The notes beneath the pieces were generated by a model. It was given only the letters and a program-made list of their open reading frames with translations, was not told the DNA's origin and made no database searches. Of a DNA stretch of 64,000 nt, positions 33,942-42,358 are shown piece after piece. Origin of the DNA: an uncultured Eubacteriales bacterium (GTDB taxonomy: Bacteria; Bacillota; Clostridia; Oscillospirales; Oscillospiraceae); assembly GCA_900546915.1 (NCBI GenBank), contig UREY01000005.1, positions 1-64,000 on the forward strand. Reading direction: 5' to 3'. Within the stretch, counting starts at the first letter, position 1, and each line of letters starts with the position of its first letter. Both the position numbers and the translations under genes were made by a program.

Positions 33942-34684
33942 TGCGTACCGTTGCTGTGATTCCGGCGCGTTTTCATTCCAGCCGGTTGGAGGGTAAGCCG
34001 CTGATGGACATCTGCGGCAAGCCGATGGTGTGGTGGGTATACCGGCAGGCCGCGAAATCCCGCCGGATCGACGCGGTTTATGTGGCGACCGACCACGAGA
34101 AAATCCGGCTGGCCTGCGAGGCACTTCAAATTCCCTGTGTGATGACCTCGCCGGAGCACCGCACCAGCACGGAGCGGGTATACGAGGTGTCGCAGCGCAT
34201 TCCGGCGGACGTTTACCTCTGTATCAACGGCGACGAGCCGCTTTTGGAGACGGCGGTGATGGAGCAGGTGATCCCCAGGGATCCGGAAACGTTTTTCGCC
34301 GCAAACCTGATGACAAAAATTCACGTCCCGGTGGAGGCCGTGGACGACTCCAATATTAAAGTCGTCACCGACCAGGAGGGAAATGCCCTGTTTCTTTCCC
34401 GCAGCCCGATTCCCCACCCCAAGGCGAGCATCCAATTTGACTATTTCAAACACCTGGGCGTGCTGGCCTACTCCCGGGAGGCGCTCCGGTTTTTTGCGGA
34501 GACGGAAAAGGGCGCCCTGGAAAAAATTGAGGATATCAACGAGCTGCGCTTTGTGGAGCACGGAAAAAAACTGAACATGATCCCGGTAGAGGCAAATACG
34601 CTGTCGGTAGACACCCCGAAGGATTTGGAATATGTACGAAACGTCATGCAAAGAAGGCTGGAAAAGGAGGACCTGGAGCTGTGA
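33941..34684 (+). CDS. kdsB: 3-deoxy-manno-octulosonate cytidylyltransferase (CMP-Kdo synthetase)
   Basis: 247 residues. VIPARFHSSRLEGKPLMDICGKPM is the CTP-binding start of KdsB/NeuA-type enzymes; EHRTSTERVYEVSQ corresponds to KdsB HxSGTxR; INGDEPLLE is the VQGDEP motif; NTLSVDTPKDLEYV is the C-terminal signature. It transfers CMP from CTP to a 2-keto-3-deoxy sugar acid. A KdsB in a Gram-positive cell without lipid A implies a different ulosonic acid polymer. It overlaps the aldolase gene by 4 bp. Confidence 0.88.
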   Translation: MRTVAVIPARFHSSRLEGKPLMDICGKPMVWWVYRQAAKSRRIDAVYVATDHEKIRLACEALQIPCVMTSPEHRTSTERVYEVSQRIPADVYLCINGDEPLLETAVMEQVIPRDPETFFAANLMTKIHVPVEAVDDSNIKVVTDQEGNALFLSRSPIPHPKASIQFDYFKHLGVLAYSREALRFFAETEKGALEKIEDINELRFVEHGKKLNMIPVEANTLSVDTPKDLEYVRNVMQRRLEKEDLEL

Positions 34685-36279
34685 GCATTCGGATTCTGGA
34701 TTGCACGCTGCGAGACGGCGGCTATATCAATGATTGGAAATTCGGCAGAGACACCATTGTGTCCATTTTGGACAAATTGGACCAGGCTCATATCGACATC
34801 ATCGAGTGCGGCTTTTTAACCGGTATGGTAAAAGACGCGGAGTGCTCCCTATTTGAGTCGGCGGAGGCCATTGAGGCGGTCCTCCCGAAGCGGGAGAGAA
34901 ACTCCATGTATGTCGCCATGATCGCCATTGGAGAAAAGGAGCTGGACCCTTTGAAGCTGGAGCCGTATCGCGGTACCGGAATTGAGGGCATTCGGCTGAC
35001 CTTTCACAAGAAGGAAATTTCCCAGGCTTTCAGCTGGGCCCAAATTCTCATGGAGAAGGGCTACCGCGTATTTATGCAGCCGGTGGGAACGGTGTTTTAC
35101 AGCGACATGGAGCTGCTTCAGCTGGTGGAGCGCATCAACGAGCTTTCGCCGTATGCGTTCTATATCGTGGACACGCTGGGCAGCATGTATCGGAACGATG
35201 TTTCACACCGGTTTTATGTAATCGACAAAAATATGAAGCCGGGAATTCACATCGGCTTCCACGGTCACAACAACCTCCAGCTCGCCTTTTCCAACGCTCA
35301 AATCCTGGGCAAAATCCAGACCAAGCGGACGCTGATCCTGGACGCCTCGGTATACGGCATGGGCAGAGGCGCGGGAAACCTGCCCACAGAGCTGATTACG
35401 CAATATATCAACCGAAATATCGCTTCCCGGTACGACGTGAGCATGGTTATGGGGATTTACGACGAGTATATTGCCCCCATTCGCAAAAAATACGAGTGGG
35501 GCTACACCATGCCCTATCATATTGCGGCCAGTCATGTGTGCCACCCCAACTACGCCACCTATCTCATCAACAGGCAGACTCTGACCATGCAGGATATTGA
35601 AAAAATCATTCAATCTATTCCGCCGAAGCACAAGGTGCTGTATGATCAAAAGCTGATCAAGCAGCTCTATGATCAGTTCCAGAGCAGGCAAATTGACGAC
35701 AGCGCCGCCGTCGCGGAAATCTCCCGATTGGTCCAGGGGAGAAAAATCATGCTCCTGGCGCCGGGGAAAAGTCTGATCAGCCGGTATGACACCATTTTGG
35801 ACTTCATGAAACAGGCACAGCCGTATGTCATTTCCGTGAACTTCGTGGACAAGCAGTACCAGATGGACGCCTGCTTTGTCAGCAGCCATAAGCGGATGGA
35901 CGTCATGGGGCAGGAAAATTTGGGCCAAGTGCGCACCATCCTGACTTCCAATATTCCCGGCGGCGGCGCGGGCAGCCTGTACGTCGATTACGATCACTAT
36001 ACCAATGACGACGACATGGTGTCGGACAATGCCGGTCTGATGCTGTTGAAGCTTCTGCAGCGGTGCGGCGCACAGGACGTTTATTTGGCGGGCTTCGACG
36101 GCTTCCATCACCGGCACAACGGCAATTATTACAGTGATAAGCTCAACCTCAAGGTAAACGAGGAAGAGGTACAAGAGCGTCGCAGGCGAATCCGGAAGCA
36201 GCTGAAAGCCTTGTCGGAATCCATGCGCATCACGTTTTTGACGCCATCGGTATATGAACAGGACGAGCCCCATGTATAA
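34681..36279 (+). CDS. DRE-TIM pyruvate aldolase fused to a second domain
   Basis: 532 residues, GTG start overlapping the kdsB TGA. N-terminal half is an HMGL-like DRE-TIM barrel: LDCTLRDGGYINDWKF (LRDG), IECGFL, GFHGHNNLQLAFSNA (HxHN metal site), and ASVYGMGRGAGNLPTE, as in 4-hydroxy-2-oxovalerate aldolase. This family joins pyruvate to an aldehyde by aldol chemistry. The C-terminal part (from about residue 360, IMLLAPGKSLISRYDTILDF, VISVNFVDKQ, DVYLAGFDGFH) resembles the GPS-type MAF/DUF115 glycosylation proteins. This pairing suggests synthesis of a 2-keto-3-deoxy sugar acid. Confidence 0.7.
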   Translation: MSIRILDCTLRDGGYINDWKFGRDTIVSILDKLDQAHIDIIECGFLTGMVKDAECSLFESAEAIEAVLPKRERNSMYVAMIAIGEKELDPLKLEPYRGTGIEGIRLTFHKKEISQAFSWAQILMEKGYRVFMQPVGTVFYSDMELLQLVERINELSPYAFYIVDTLGSMYRNDVSHRFYVIDKNMKPGIHIGFHGHNNLQLAFSNAQILGKIQTKRTLILDASVYGMGRGAGNLPTELITQYINRNIASRYDVSMVMGIYDEYIAPIRKKYEWGYTMPYHIAASHVCHPNYATYLINRQTLTMQDIEKIIQSIPPKHKVLYDQKLIKQLYDQFQSRQIDDSAAVAEISRLVQGRKIMLLAPGKSLISRYDTILDFMKQAQPYVISVNFVDKQYQMDACFVSSHKRMDVMGQENLGQVRTILTSNIPGGGAGSLYVDYDHYTNDDDMVSDNAGLMLLKLLQRCGAQDVYLAGFDGFHHRHNGNYYSDKLNLKVNEEEVQERRRRIRKQLKALSESMRITFLTPSVYEQDEPHV

Positions 36280-36922
36280 TTGTGTGTTATTTGATATGGA
36301 CGGTACCCTGATAAATTCCTATGCAGGCATTTTTCATGGGTATCAGCGGGCGTTTGCGCAGCTGGGGGAAAAATTTCCGGGAGAAGATTTGGTGCGCCGG
36401 GCCATCGGCGCACCGCTGCCGGAGGTATTTGAGCGGCTTTGCGGCTTCCGCCCGGAGCAGACCCGTATGGCGGTGCGGTATTACCGGCAATATTACGACG
36501 AAAAAGGCAAGCATGAGGCGTTTGCCTATGCAGGAATTGCCGATACCCTTAGTCGGCTTAAAGCAGCCGGGTATTTTCTCGGCACGGCAACGCTGAAAAA
36601 AGAGGCGTTTGCCCTGGAAATGCTGGAGGAGCTGGAGCTGCTGTTCTATTTTGACGCGGTGTGCGGCGCCGACGCCGACGGGCGCCTGGCAAAAGCGGAC
36701 TTGATTCAAATGGGTATGGACCGCGCCGGCGCCCGGCCCCAGCAGACGGTCCTTGTAGGAGACAGCCTGTATGACGCGGAGGGCGCCCGGCAGGCAGGCG
36801 TCGCCTTTCTGGCCGTCACCTACGGCTTCGGCTTCCGGTCGGCGGAAGAGGCCCGGCAGGAGCCCGGCGTATCCATGGTGGCCAGGAACCCGGAGGAGAT
36901 CGCCCGTCTGCTGTGCTCATGA
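36272..36922 (+). CDS. HAD-family phosphatase (Gph-like)
   Basis: 216 residues from the inner ATG (36272), overlapping the previous gene by 8 bp. Motifs: CVLFDMDGTLINS (DxD), GTATLKKEA (motif II Thr), LAKADLIQMG (Lys), and VLVGDSLYDAEGA (motif IV). Subfamily IA HAD phosphatases act on phosphoglycolate and small sugar phosphates. In this operon the natural task would be to dephosphorylate a 2-keto-3-deoxy sugar-acid phosphate, as KdsC does in the Kdo route; this is inference from context. Confidence 0.82.
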   Translation: MYNCVLFDMDGTLINSYAGIFHGYQRAFAQLGEKFPGEDLVRRAIGAPLPEVFERLCGFRPEQTRMAVRYYRQYYDEKGKHEAFAYAGIADTLSRLKAAGYFLGTATLKKEAFALEMLEELELLFYFDAVCGADADGRLAKADLIQMGMDRAGARPQQTVLVGDSLYDAEGARQAGVAFLAVTYGFGFRSAEEARQEPGVSMVARNPEEIARLLCS

Positions 36923-36956
36923 GCACCGATGCAGGCCTCTCGACTTCTTGGAAAAT

Positions 36957-36987
36957 AACAGGGCTGCGCCGTGTGCGCAGCCCTGTT
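36957..36987 (+). terminator. Terminator of the surface-glycan operon
   Basis: AACAGGGCTGCGC pairs with GCGCAGCCCTGTT (13-bp stem), followed by GCTCG. The stem is very stable although the T-run is short. Confidence 0.7.
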
Positions 36988-37077
36988 GCTCGTATCGCGC
37001 CTCCCAAGTGACAGCCCAGTGAAAAAACTCCGGCCTGCCGCACAAAAATGCCTTGCAGAGCCCAATAAAAAATAGAA

Positions 37078-37105
37078 ACAGGGCGCGCATTTCTGCGCGC
37101 CCTGT
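37078..37105 (-). terminator. Terminator of the structured RNA
   Basis: ACAGGGCGCGCA (37078-37089) pairs with TGCGCGCCCTGT (37094-37105). On the minus strand it is followed by TTCTATTTTTT, a good rho-independent terminator for the RNA at 37107-37273. Confidence 0.8.
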
Positions 37106-37106
37106 C

Positions 37107-37273
37107 AAACCCCACTTCGGCCGTGCGCACCCAGTTATAACCTGCACAAAAAGGCAGGTGGGTTGCCGCTCTGCATGTTCACTGCTTCCAACGTCCACCG
37201 ATCGTCTCGGCGCCGGCGGGAGGCCTGCAATCCAATGAAGAAGTCCTGCATCCCGAAAATAAACTGTGGGTTT
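37107..37273 (-). ncRNA. ssrS: Structured RNA, candidate 6S RNA
   Basis: No gene fits in the 406 bp between the glycan operon and the DUF1292 gene. The minus-strand sequence can fold as a long rod: ends AAACCCAC/GTGGGGTTT, a terminal hairpin CGCCGA-loop-TCGGTG, large internal loops, and a side hairpin ACCTGC...GCAGGT followed by GTTATAACTG. This layout (closing stem, central bubble with side hairpin, apical stem) resembles firmicute 6S RNA. A terminator follows at once. A promoter could not be placed with confidence. Confidence 0.45.
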
Positions 37274-37328
37274 AAAAGGATACGTCACGCACCAAGCAGG
37301 GAGAAAATATGAAGTTGTGGAGAAGGGA

Positions 37329-37616
37329 TCAGGCTTCGCTGTCTTCCTCGTCTTCGTAGAGCTGATCCATCATCAGCTGATAGACCGCCTCCAGCTCTTC
37401 TGTGTCGGTAATGGCGGAGAGGATGGGCTCACCGTCTTCCTCATCGGCCCGAAGGAGGCTGACCTCCAGCTCTTCCTCCTCCTCGTCTGCGTCGGAGGCA
37501 GGAACAACCGCCAGATAATGGGCGCCCTGATAGTCCAGCTCGGAGAGAATCTCCAGCTCATACTCAACGCCGTCTTCGTCGGTAATGGTAATGAAATCAG
37601 AACCGAAATCTTCCAT
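37329..37616 (-). CDS. DUF1292 family acidic protein (YrzB-like)
   Basis: 95 residues, strongly acidic (DADEEEEELEVSLL, YEDEEDSEA). DUF1292/YrzB proteins are small and conserved in Firmicutes, usually next to yrrK and yrzL. Role unknown. The leader carries a hairpin next to the ribosome binding site. The first visible Met fits the family length. Confidence 0.82.
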   Translation of the reverse strand: MEDFGSDFITITDEDGVEYELEILSELDYQGAHYLAVVPASDADEEEEELEVSLLRADEEDGEPILSAITDTEELEAVYQLMMDQLYEDEEDSEA

Positions 37617-37632
37617 GTTACAATCCTCCAGG

Positions 37633-37649
37633 CCCCTGACAGCCAGGGG
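37633..37649 (-). promoter_or_regulatory. Leader hairpin ahead of the DUF1292 Shine-Dalgarno
   Basis: CCCCTG (37633-37638) pairs with CAGGGG (37644-37649); on the minus strand the hairpin ends a few bases before GGAGG, so it could tune translation. Confidence 0.35.
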
Positions 37650-37663
37650 ATTTTGATATCATA

Positions 37664-37692
37664 ATAGTAACCGGTTTTGCCCAGAAAATCAA
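37664..37692 (-). promoter_or_regulatory. Promoter of the DUF1292 gene
   Basis: Minus strand TTGATT (37687-37692) and TACTAT (37664-37669) with a 17-bp spacer. Confidence 0.55.
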
Positions 37693-37705
37693 GAGGAAAT
37701 CTGTG

Positions 37706-37933
37706 CTAGGAGCAATAATCTTCCAGAGCCTTGGCCAGAGGATAGTCGTCCGGCAGGCGGATGCCCTTCTCCAGGGCCGCCTGATCCGCCGGGGGCAGAG
37801 CCGAGGCCGGCATTTCGGTAATCAGCCAGGGCTGTGGATCGTCGTCCCGCCATACGGCCACATACCCCCGGGAGATTCCCAGGAGATACCCTGCCAGGCA
37901 CATCAGAATCAAGCGCTTCTTCCATGTTTTCAA
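37706..37933 (-). CDS. Conserved 75-residue membrane-associated protein
   Basis: 75 residues, TTG start (37931-37933) with AGGTGAT five bases upstream. The N-terminal KTWKKRLILMCLAGYLLGISRGYVAVWRDDDPQPW is a single hydrophobic segment flanked by positive charge and is a familiar small conserved protein of Oscillospirales/Clostridia. Family function is unknown. A longer overlapping open frame in another frame reaches 38045 but lacks homology features. Confidence 0.6.
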   Translation of the reverse strand: MKTWKKRLILMCLAGYLLGISRGYVAVWRDDDPQPWLITEMPASALPPADQAALEKGIRLPDDYPLAKALEDYCS

Positions 37934-38026
37934 TCCGCATCACCTCATGGCCAGTTTTCCCGTTCCGCAGGAAAATATCAGGGGGATTCCGAAAATTGCG
38001 GACAGAAATTGCCGGGACAGCTCCCC

Positions 38027-38055
38027 TTGCCGGTGTTGCTTCCATGTGCTATGAT
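38027..38055 (+). promoter_or_regulatory. Promoter of recG
   Basis: TTGCCG (38027-38032), 17-bp spacer, TATGAT (38050-38055); leader of about 20 nt. Confidence 0.6.
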
Positions 38056-38078
38056 ATGAGAAACAAGGGGGGAATGTG

Positions 38079-40127
38079 ATGGCGCAGTTGACCGACGACA
38101 TTCAATATCTCAAAGGCATCGGACCGGCAAAGGCAAAATTATTTGCAGCCCTGGGAATCCATACTGTGGAAGATCTTTTATACCACTATCCACGGACCTA
38201 TGAGGACCGCACCAAGCTGGTGCCCATCGCATCGCTGGAGCCGGGCCAGCCCGCCTGCTTCCAGGCCATGGTCATGTCCGCCCCCAGGACCAGTCTGATT
38301 CGAAAGGGACTGGAAATCACCCGGGTGACCGTGGCGGATCATTCCGCCAGGCTGAACCTGACGTTTTTCAACCAACGGCATATGACCGAGCGGCTGCAAT
38401 ACGGCCGGGAATATATCTTTTACGGAGCAGTTTCCGGTGATTTCATCAGCGCCGGTATGACGAATCCCGTTTTTGAGGCGCCGGAAGAGCCGCCTCTGGT
38501 CACACGGCGCATTCTGCCGGTCTATCCCCTGACCGGCGGTCTGTCCAATCGGGCCGTTTCCAAGGCGATCGCTCAGGCCCTGGAGAGCTGCGGAACGCCG
38601 CCGGAGATTCTGCCCCAATCGGTCCGGGAGCAATATGGCATCCTCCCGGCGGAGACGGCCTATCGGGCCATACACCGGCCGTCGGACAGCGGGGAATTGG
38701 ACCAAGCCCGGCGGCGCTTGGTATTTGAGGAGTTTTTCCTGTTCTCCGCCGGTCTGAGTCTGATGCGGGCCCGGCGCACAGTCCAGCATGTGCCGGAATA
38801 TCAAAATCTGGACTGTAAGCCATTTTACGCCGCCCTGCCCTTCCCGCTCACCGGAGCCCAGCGGCGGGCCATAGAGGAAATCACCGGCGACCTGCGCCGG
38901 AGTAGCCCGATGAACCGCTTGCTGCAGGGAGACGTGGGTTCCGGCAAAACCGTGGTAGCGGCAGCGGCGGCCTATTGCGCCGCCCAAAACGGCGCGCAAA
39001 CTGCGCTCATGGCGCCCACGGAGATTTTGGCTGAGCAGCACTATCGCTCCCTGGCTCCCCTGCTGGAACCCCTGGGCGTCCGGTGCGTGCTGCTCACCGG
39101 CAGCCTTCCCGCCGGTGAAAAACGGCGGGTCCGCCTGGCCTTGGCCGGAGGTACGGCCGAGCTGGCCATCGGGACCCACGCGCTGCTCTCTCAAAGCACA
39201 GAATTTGCCCGTCTGGGCATGGTCATCACCGACGAGCAGCACCGGTTCGGCGTAGCGCAACGGGCAGCGCTGTCGGAAAAGGGCGTGGGGACCCACTTGC
39301 TGGTCATGTCCGCCACCCCCATCCCCCGCACGCTGGCCCTGATTTTATACGGAGATCTGGATGTTTCCGTCCTGGACGAGCTGCCTCCAGGACGGCAAAC
39401 AGTGGACACATTTCTGGTGAATGAGACGCATCGGGCCCGCCTGAATGGATTCCTCCGCCGGCAGGTCCAAGCGGGGCATCAATGCTACATCGTCTGTCCC
39501 AGTGTGGAAGAGGGGGAAACCGAATCCGGCAAGGCCGCCCAGGTCTGGGCAGAAACGCTGCAGCAGCGTGTGTTCCCGGAACTGCGGGTCGGCCTCCTGC
39601 ACGGCCGGATGAAAGGCGCGGAGAAAGAGGCCGTCATGGGGGATTTTGCCAAGGGGAAGACGCAAATCCTGGTCGCGACCACCGTCATAGAAGTCGGCGT
39701 GGATGTGCCCAACGCCACGGTGATGGTTGTAGAGGACGCAGACCGGTTTGGCCTGAGCCAGCTTCATCAGCTGCGGGGCCGGGTGGGCCGCGGAAAAGCC
39801 AAAAGCTACTGCTTTCTGTTGTCCAACAACCGCAACCCGGAGACTTTGGCCCGGCTGAAGGCGCTTTGCAAAACCTCAGACGGCTTCCGCATCGCCGAGG
39901 AGGATCTGCAGCTGCGCGGGCCCGGCGACTTCTTCGGCCACCGGCAGCATGGCCTGCCCACCTTCCGGGCGGCCAATCTCTCCATGGACGTGGACCTTTT
40001 GCTGCAGGCGCAATCGGCCGCCGCCCAATGGATCAATCAGGAGGGCGATGCCGCTACACCGGAGGCCGTTTGCCTGCGCAACCGAGTGCAGCAGCTGTTT
40101 GCCGACGGCTCTGTTGCGCTGAATTGA
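38079..40127 (+). CDS. recG: ATP-dependent DNA helicase RecG
   Basis: 682 residues from ATG 38079 (GGGGGG upstream; GTG at 38076 is the alternative). N-terminal wedge/OB domain (QYLKGIGPAKAKLFAALGI, VEDLLYHYPRTYEDR); helicase Walker A GDVGSGKTVVAAAAA, DEQH box VITDEQHRFGV, motif III MSATPIPRTLAL, and C-terminal QLRGRVGRG. RecG remodels stalled replication forks and Holliday junctions. Length matches the family. Confidence 0.95.
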   Translation: MAQLTDDIQYLKGIGPAKAKLFAALGIHTVEDLLYHYPRTYEDRTKLVPIASLEPGQPACFQAMVMSAPRTSLIRKGLEITRVTVADHSARLNLTFFNQRHMTERLQYGREYIFYGAVSGDFISAGMTNPVFEAPEEPPLVTRRILPVYPLTGGLSNRAVSKAIAQALESCGTPPEILPQSVREQYGILPAETAYRAIHRPSDSGELDQARRRLVFEEFFLFSAGLSLMRARRTVQHVPEYQNLDCKPFYAALPFPLTGAQRRAIEEITGDLRRSSPMNRLLQGDVGSGKTVVAAAAAYCAAQNGAQTALMAPTEILAEQHYRSLAPLLEPLGVRCVLLTGSLPAGEKRRVRLALAGGTAELAIGTHALLSQSTEFARLGMVITDEQHRFGVAQRAALSEKGVGTHLLVMSATPIPRTLALILYGDLDVSVLDELPPGRQTVDTFLVNETHRARLNGFLRRQVQAGHQCYIVCPSVEEGETESGKAAQVWAETLQQRVFPELRVGLLHGRMKGAEKEAVMGDFAKGKTQILVATTVIEVGVDVPNATVMVVEDADRFGLSQLHQLRGRVGRGKAKSYCFLLSNNRNPETLARLKALCKTSDGFRIAEEDLQLRGPGDFFGHRQHGLPTFRAANLSMDVDLLLQAQSAAAQWINQEGDAATPEAVCLRNRVQQLFADGSVALN

Positions 40128-40157
40128 CGGCACGCCCTGAAACCCAGAAAAATTTCT

Positions 40158-40186
40158 TTGACTCTTTTCTGATCTTCTGTTATAAT
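40158..40186 (+). promoter_or_regulatory. Promoter of trmB
   Basis: TTGACT (40158-40163), 17-bp spacer, TATAAT (40181-40186); about 35 nt leader. Confidence 0.7.
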
Positions 40187-40221
40187 AAGTTGCTTATTTT
40201 GACCTGCGGGAGGAATTTGTC

Positions 40222-40932
40222 ATGCGAATGAGAAAAAAACCGAATCTGAGACCGCGGATGGAGCGGTGTACCGATTGGTGGGTTCGGGAGCCGGTGTCCA
40301 TGCCGGGACGCTGGCGGGATCTGGCCCCGCAGTGCAAATCCCTGTGGGTGGAGGTGGGCTGCGGAAAAGGCCGGTTTACCGTGGAGACAGCCGCTGCCAA
40401 CCCGGAGATGCTCCTGATTGCCATGGAGCGGGTGCCGGACGCCATGGTGGTGGCTATGGAAAAAGCCCGCGAGCAAGGGCTGCGGAACGTGTTCTTTGTG
40501 GACCTGGATGTGGCCAGAATTGAAGAGTGCTTTGCTCCCGGGGAGCTGGACGGCATGTTCATCAATTTCTGCGACCCCTGGCCCCGGAAAAAGAACGCCA
40601 AGCGCCGTCTGACCCACCGGAATTTTCTGGCGCGGTATAGCCGGGTTCTGACGCCCGGGGGCCAAATTCATCTGAAAACAGACAATCCGCAGCTTTTCCA
40701 ATTTTCCCTGGAGGAATTTCAGGCACTGGACTTCCCGGTCCGGGCGGTTACCTGGAATCTGCACGAACACGGCCCCGTCGGTATTATGACGGACTATGAA
40801 GAGAAGTTTTACCGGTCTGGGCTGCCCATTCACCGCTGCGAGGCGACCGCGCATCCCATAGAAGCGACAGAAGCTGCGTATGAGAAGTCGGAAGAACGGG
40901 AAAACTCTGTTGAAGAACGCGGAGAAGACTGA
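40222..40932 (+). CDS. trmB: tRNA (guanine-N7)-methyltransferase
   Basis: 236 residues. SAM-dependent enzyme modifying G46 of tRNA. Motifs: WVEVGCGKGRFTVETAAANPEM (SAM binding), MERVPDAM, FINFCDPWPRKKNAKRRLTHRNFL (catalytic NFxDPWPKxRH signature), and HLKTDNPQLF. The C-terminus (about 20 residues, EERENSVEERGED) is a poorly conserved tail. It has a ribosome binding site GGGAGGAAT. Confidence 0.95.
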   Translation: MRMRKKPNLRPRMERCTDWWVREPVSMPGRWRDLAPQCKSLWVEVGCGKGRFTVETAAANPEMLLIAMERVPDAMVVAMEKAREQGLRNVFFVDLDVARIEECFAPGELDGMFINFCDPWPRKKNAKRRLTHRNFLARYSRVLTPGGQIHLKTDNPQLFQFSLEEFQALDFPVRAVTWNLHEHGPVGIMTDYEEKFYRSGLPIHRCEATAHPIEATEAAYEKSEERENSVEERGED

Positions 40933-41027
40933 CAATTTCCGCGCCCCGCTCGATCCTACTGATGGGAAATCCTCAAGAGAAATGGGTAAATCTTCAGAAT
41001 TTTCATTCAATTTCCAGGATTTTGCCC

Positions 41028-41056
41028 TTGCCGTTTTGGGAAAATCGGGATATAGT
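41028..41056 (+). promoter_or_regulatory. Promoter of rpoD
   Basis: TTGCCG (41028-41033), 17-bp spacer, TATAGT (41051-41056), followed by a leader of about 50 nt. Confidence 0.6.
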
Positions 41057-41112
41057 CAAAATGGCGGCGTGGGACCGCCGAGTCTGAAACAACGTGGAGG
41101 AAGTGCGTTTTT

Positions 41113-42264
41113 ATGAGCAACGGAAAAAAGCCCGCAAAGGCCAACGACGACTCCTATGCCGTATTACAGTCTCTGATTGCCAAGGGCCGCAAAGAGGGCA
41201 TGCTCCGAGCTTCAGAGCTGAACGCCGAATTGGAAAAGCTGGACATCTCCCCGGAAAAGATCGAGGAGATTTATGAAAGATTCGACACCCTGGGCATCCA
41301 GATTGTAGGCGCCGACCTGGAGTTGGATCTGGACGACGCGCTGCCCCCGGTGGGGGACGATCTGGCCGGAGGGCTGGACCTAAGCGAAGTAGAAGAAGAG
41401 GAATTGGTAGACCCGGTGGATCTGGCTGCCGAGTACAACCTGGACGATCCGGTGCGCATGTACTTGAAAGAAATCGGCCAGGTCAAGCTTCTGTCGGCCG
41501 ATGAAGAGGTGGATCTGGCCAAGCGGGTCGCCGCCGGAGACAAGGCCGCCAAGGACAAGCTGACCGAGGCCAACCTCCGCCTGGTGGTCTCCATCGCCAA
41601 AAAGTACTCCGGCCGGGGGCTGCATATTCTGGATCTCATTCAGGAGGGCAACACCGGCCTGATCCGCGCGGTGGACAAGTTTGATTGGACAAAGGGAAAC
41701 AAATTCTCTACATATGCCACCTGGTGGATCCGGCAAGCCATCACCCGCGCCATTGCCGATCAGGCCCGCACCATCCGGGTCCCGGTGCATATGGTGGAGG
41801 TCATCAATAAGGCGACCCGCTGCAATCGGAAGCTGGTGCAAGAGCTGGGCCGGGAGCCGACCATGGAAGAGATTGCCAAAGAGCTGAATCTACCCGTGGA
41901 AAAGATCATTGAGGCCAACCGCACGGCGGCGGACACCCTGAGCCTGGATACCCCGGTGGGCGACGAAGAGGACACCACCATCGGCTCCTTTGTGGAAGAC
42001 GATAACACGCCGGGGCCTGCCGACGCCACCTCCAACGCCCTGCTGGCTGAGGCTCTGTCCGAGATCCTGGGAACGCTGACGGATCGGGAAGCGGACGTCC
42101 TGCGGATGCGCTTCGGAATGTACGACGGCCGGACGCACACGCTGGAAGAAGTAGGCCAGATTTTTGGCGTCACCCGGGAACGAATCCGCCAAATTGAGAA
42201 CAAGGCCATTCGAAAGCTGCGCCACCCCAGCCGCGCCAAAAAAATCAAAGACTTTTACTGTTGA
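41113..42264 (+). CDS. rpoD: Primary sigma factor RpoD (sigma-A)
   Basis: 383 residues. Region 1.1-like acidic N-terminus; region 1.2/2.1 [26 protein letters not shown]; 2.2-2.4 [61 protein letters not shown]; 3 [11 protein letters not shown]; 4 [51 protein letters not shown]. It recognises the TTGACA/TATAAT-type promoters seen all over the window. A strong terminator follows. Confidence 0.97.
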   Translation: MSNGKKPAKANDDSYAVLQSLIAKGRKEGMLRASELNAELEKLDISPEKIEEIYERFDTLGIQIVGADLELDLDDALPPVGDDLAGGLDLSEVEEEELVDPVDLAAEYNLDDPVRMYLKEIGQVKLLSADEEVDLAKRVAAGDKAAKDKLTEANLRLVVSIAKKYSGRGLHILDLIQEGNTGLIRAVDKFDWTKGNKFSTYATWWIRQAITRAIADQARTIRVPVHMVEVINKATRCNRKLVQELGREPTMEEIAKELNLPVEKIIEANRTAADTLSLDTPVGDEEDTTIGSFVEDDNTPGPADATSNALLAEALSEILGTLTDREADVLRMRFGMYDGRTHTLEEVGQIFGVTRERIRQIENKAIRKLRHPSRAKKIKDFYC

Positions 42265-42271
42265 TTTTATC

Positions 42272-42313
42272 AAAAAAGCTGTCTCAAAATCAGAGTTTGA
42301 GACAGCTTTTTTT
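42272..42313 (+). terminator. Terminator of rpoD
   Basis: AAAAAAGCTGTCTCAAA pairs with TTTGAGACAGCTTTTTTT; strong stem and T-run. It also works on the minus strand for the PRTase-like gene that ends at 42359. Confidence 0.92.
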
Positions 42314-42358
42314 CCATGGCTGTGTACGGAGCGAAAATTCCAAACGGCGCAGCCCGCC

